DNA of 64,000 bases from Thalassobacillus devorans MSP14. GTDB taxonomy: Bacteria > Bacillota > Bacilli > Bacillales > Halobacillaceae. The stretch spans positions 431,866-495,865 of the forward strand of contig NZ_KI543236.1 of NCBI RefSeq assembly GCF_000496835.1, in the 5' to 3' direction. The position numbers and the translations under genes were made by a program. This document shows, one piece after another, positions 63,841 through 64,000 of this stretch (the stretch's first letter is position 1; each line of letters starts with the position of its first letter). The notes beneath the pieces are model-generated. The model searched no databases. It saw only the letters and a program-made list of their open reading frames with translations, and had not been told where the DNA came from.

Positions 63841-63928
63841 TAATATCGTTCCTGCAATGATTTAAATTAGAGGATTATTGAAATAGATGGAGAATTTAAT
63901 AAACGATTTATACTTGCAGGAGGGATCT

Positions 63929-64000
63929 AATGATTAATCAAGTCGGTCAAATCATGGTGTATGTCAATGATCAGGATAAGGCAGTGAGTTTTTGGACAGA
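63929..64000 (+). CDS. VOC (glyoxalase/bleomycin-resistance) family protein, N-terminal part
   Basis: ATG 63929 follows GCAGGAGGG. The visible start MINQVGQIMVYVNDQDKAVS followed by FWT is the typical first beta-alpha unit of VOC metal-dependent proteins (glyoxalase, dioxygenase or resistance proteins). The gene runs beyond the window, so its exact class is unknown. Confidence 0.75.

Overview
The window looks like the chromosome of a low-to-moderate GC Gram-positive of the family Bacillaceae, probably a halotolerant soil or marine type. The reasons are strong AGGAGG-type ribosome binding sites, frequent GTG and TTG starts, Bacillus-style leader RNAs (TPP, SAM-I, PyrR), a GabR-gabT-gabD locus, a tenI-thiO-thiS-thiG-thiF operon, a TatA-TatC pair and a Firmicute-type iron encapsulin. 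No rRNA, tRNA, insertion sequence or CRISPR array was seen.

Layout. 1-2 kb: the end of an alcohol dehydrogenase and an aldehyde dehydrogenase. 2-6 kb: a TPP riboswitch and a thiazole-synthesis operon. 6-15.7 kb: gabR, divergent from a long catabolic operon (aminotransferase, semialdehyde dehydrogenase, one-helix small protein, sodium symporter, two M20-type amidohydrolases, DapA-like lyase). 15.7-18 kb: a WYL regulator, an SDR oxidoreductase and a decayed gene between two repeats. 18-25 kb: a secreted M6 protease, a SAM-I riboswitch leading into a second small-protein/symporter pair and a formamidase, then a secreted pyroglutamyl-peptidase-like protein lacking the catalytic Cys. 25-32 kb: a methanethiol-oxidase-like protein with a membrane partner, a LysM protein, and tatC-tatA beside a Tat-exported GMC/gluconate-2-dehydrogenase pair. 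32-35 kb: an iron-storage encapsulin locus (IMEF cargo, shell, Fur-box-linked targeted ferredoxin). 35-41 kb: a deacetylase remnant, a GntP-type transporter, PyrR-attenuated codB-codA and a lipoprotein.

41-63 kb is a visibly AT-richer defence island. It holds a controller/endonuclease/methyltransferase set of type II kind, a second SPPY-type methyltransferase, a DISARM core (drmE-drmA-drmB-drmC), an EVE-domain McrB with a DUF2357-type McrC nuclease, and a frameshifted Mrr-NERD nuclease. A sigma factor and the start of a VOC-family gene close the window.

A dispersed palindromic repeat with arms GTGCCTGACCCCC and GGGGGTCAGGCAC and a conserved centre occurs about ten times, plus partial copies, between 2 and 44.1 kb, and not in the main defence block. 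Several copies act as gene-end hairpins. Three gene remnants (17.8, 35.5 and 43.9 kb) directly abut copies.

The most notable items are the DISARM-like module whose nearest methyltransferase has an SPPY motif rather than a visible cytosine-5 type, the encapsulin locus in which two cargo proteins share a targeting peptide, the repeat family bracketing gene remnants, and the SAM-riboswitch-controlled symporter/formamidase unit with an in-frame stop at codon 4 of the formamidase.
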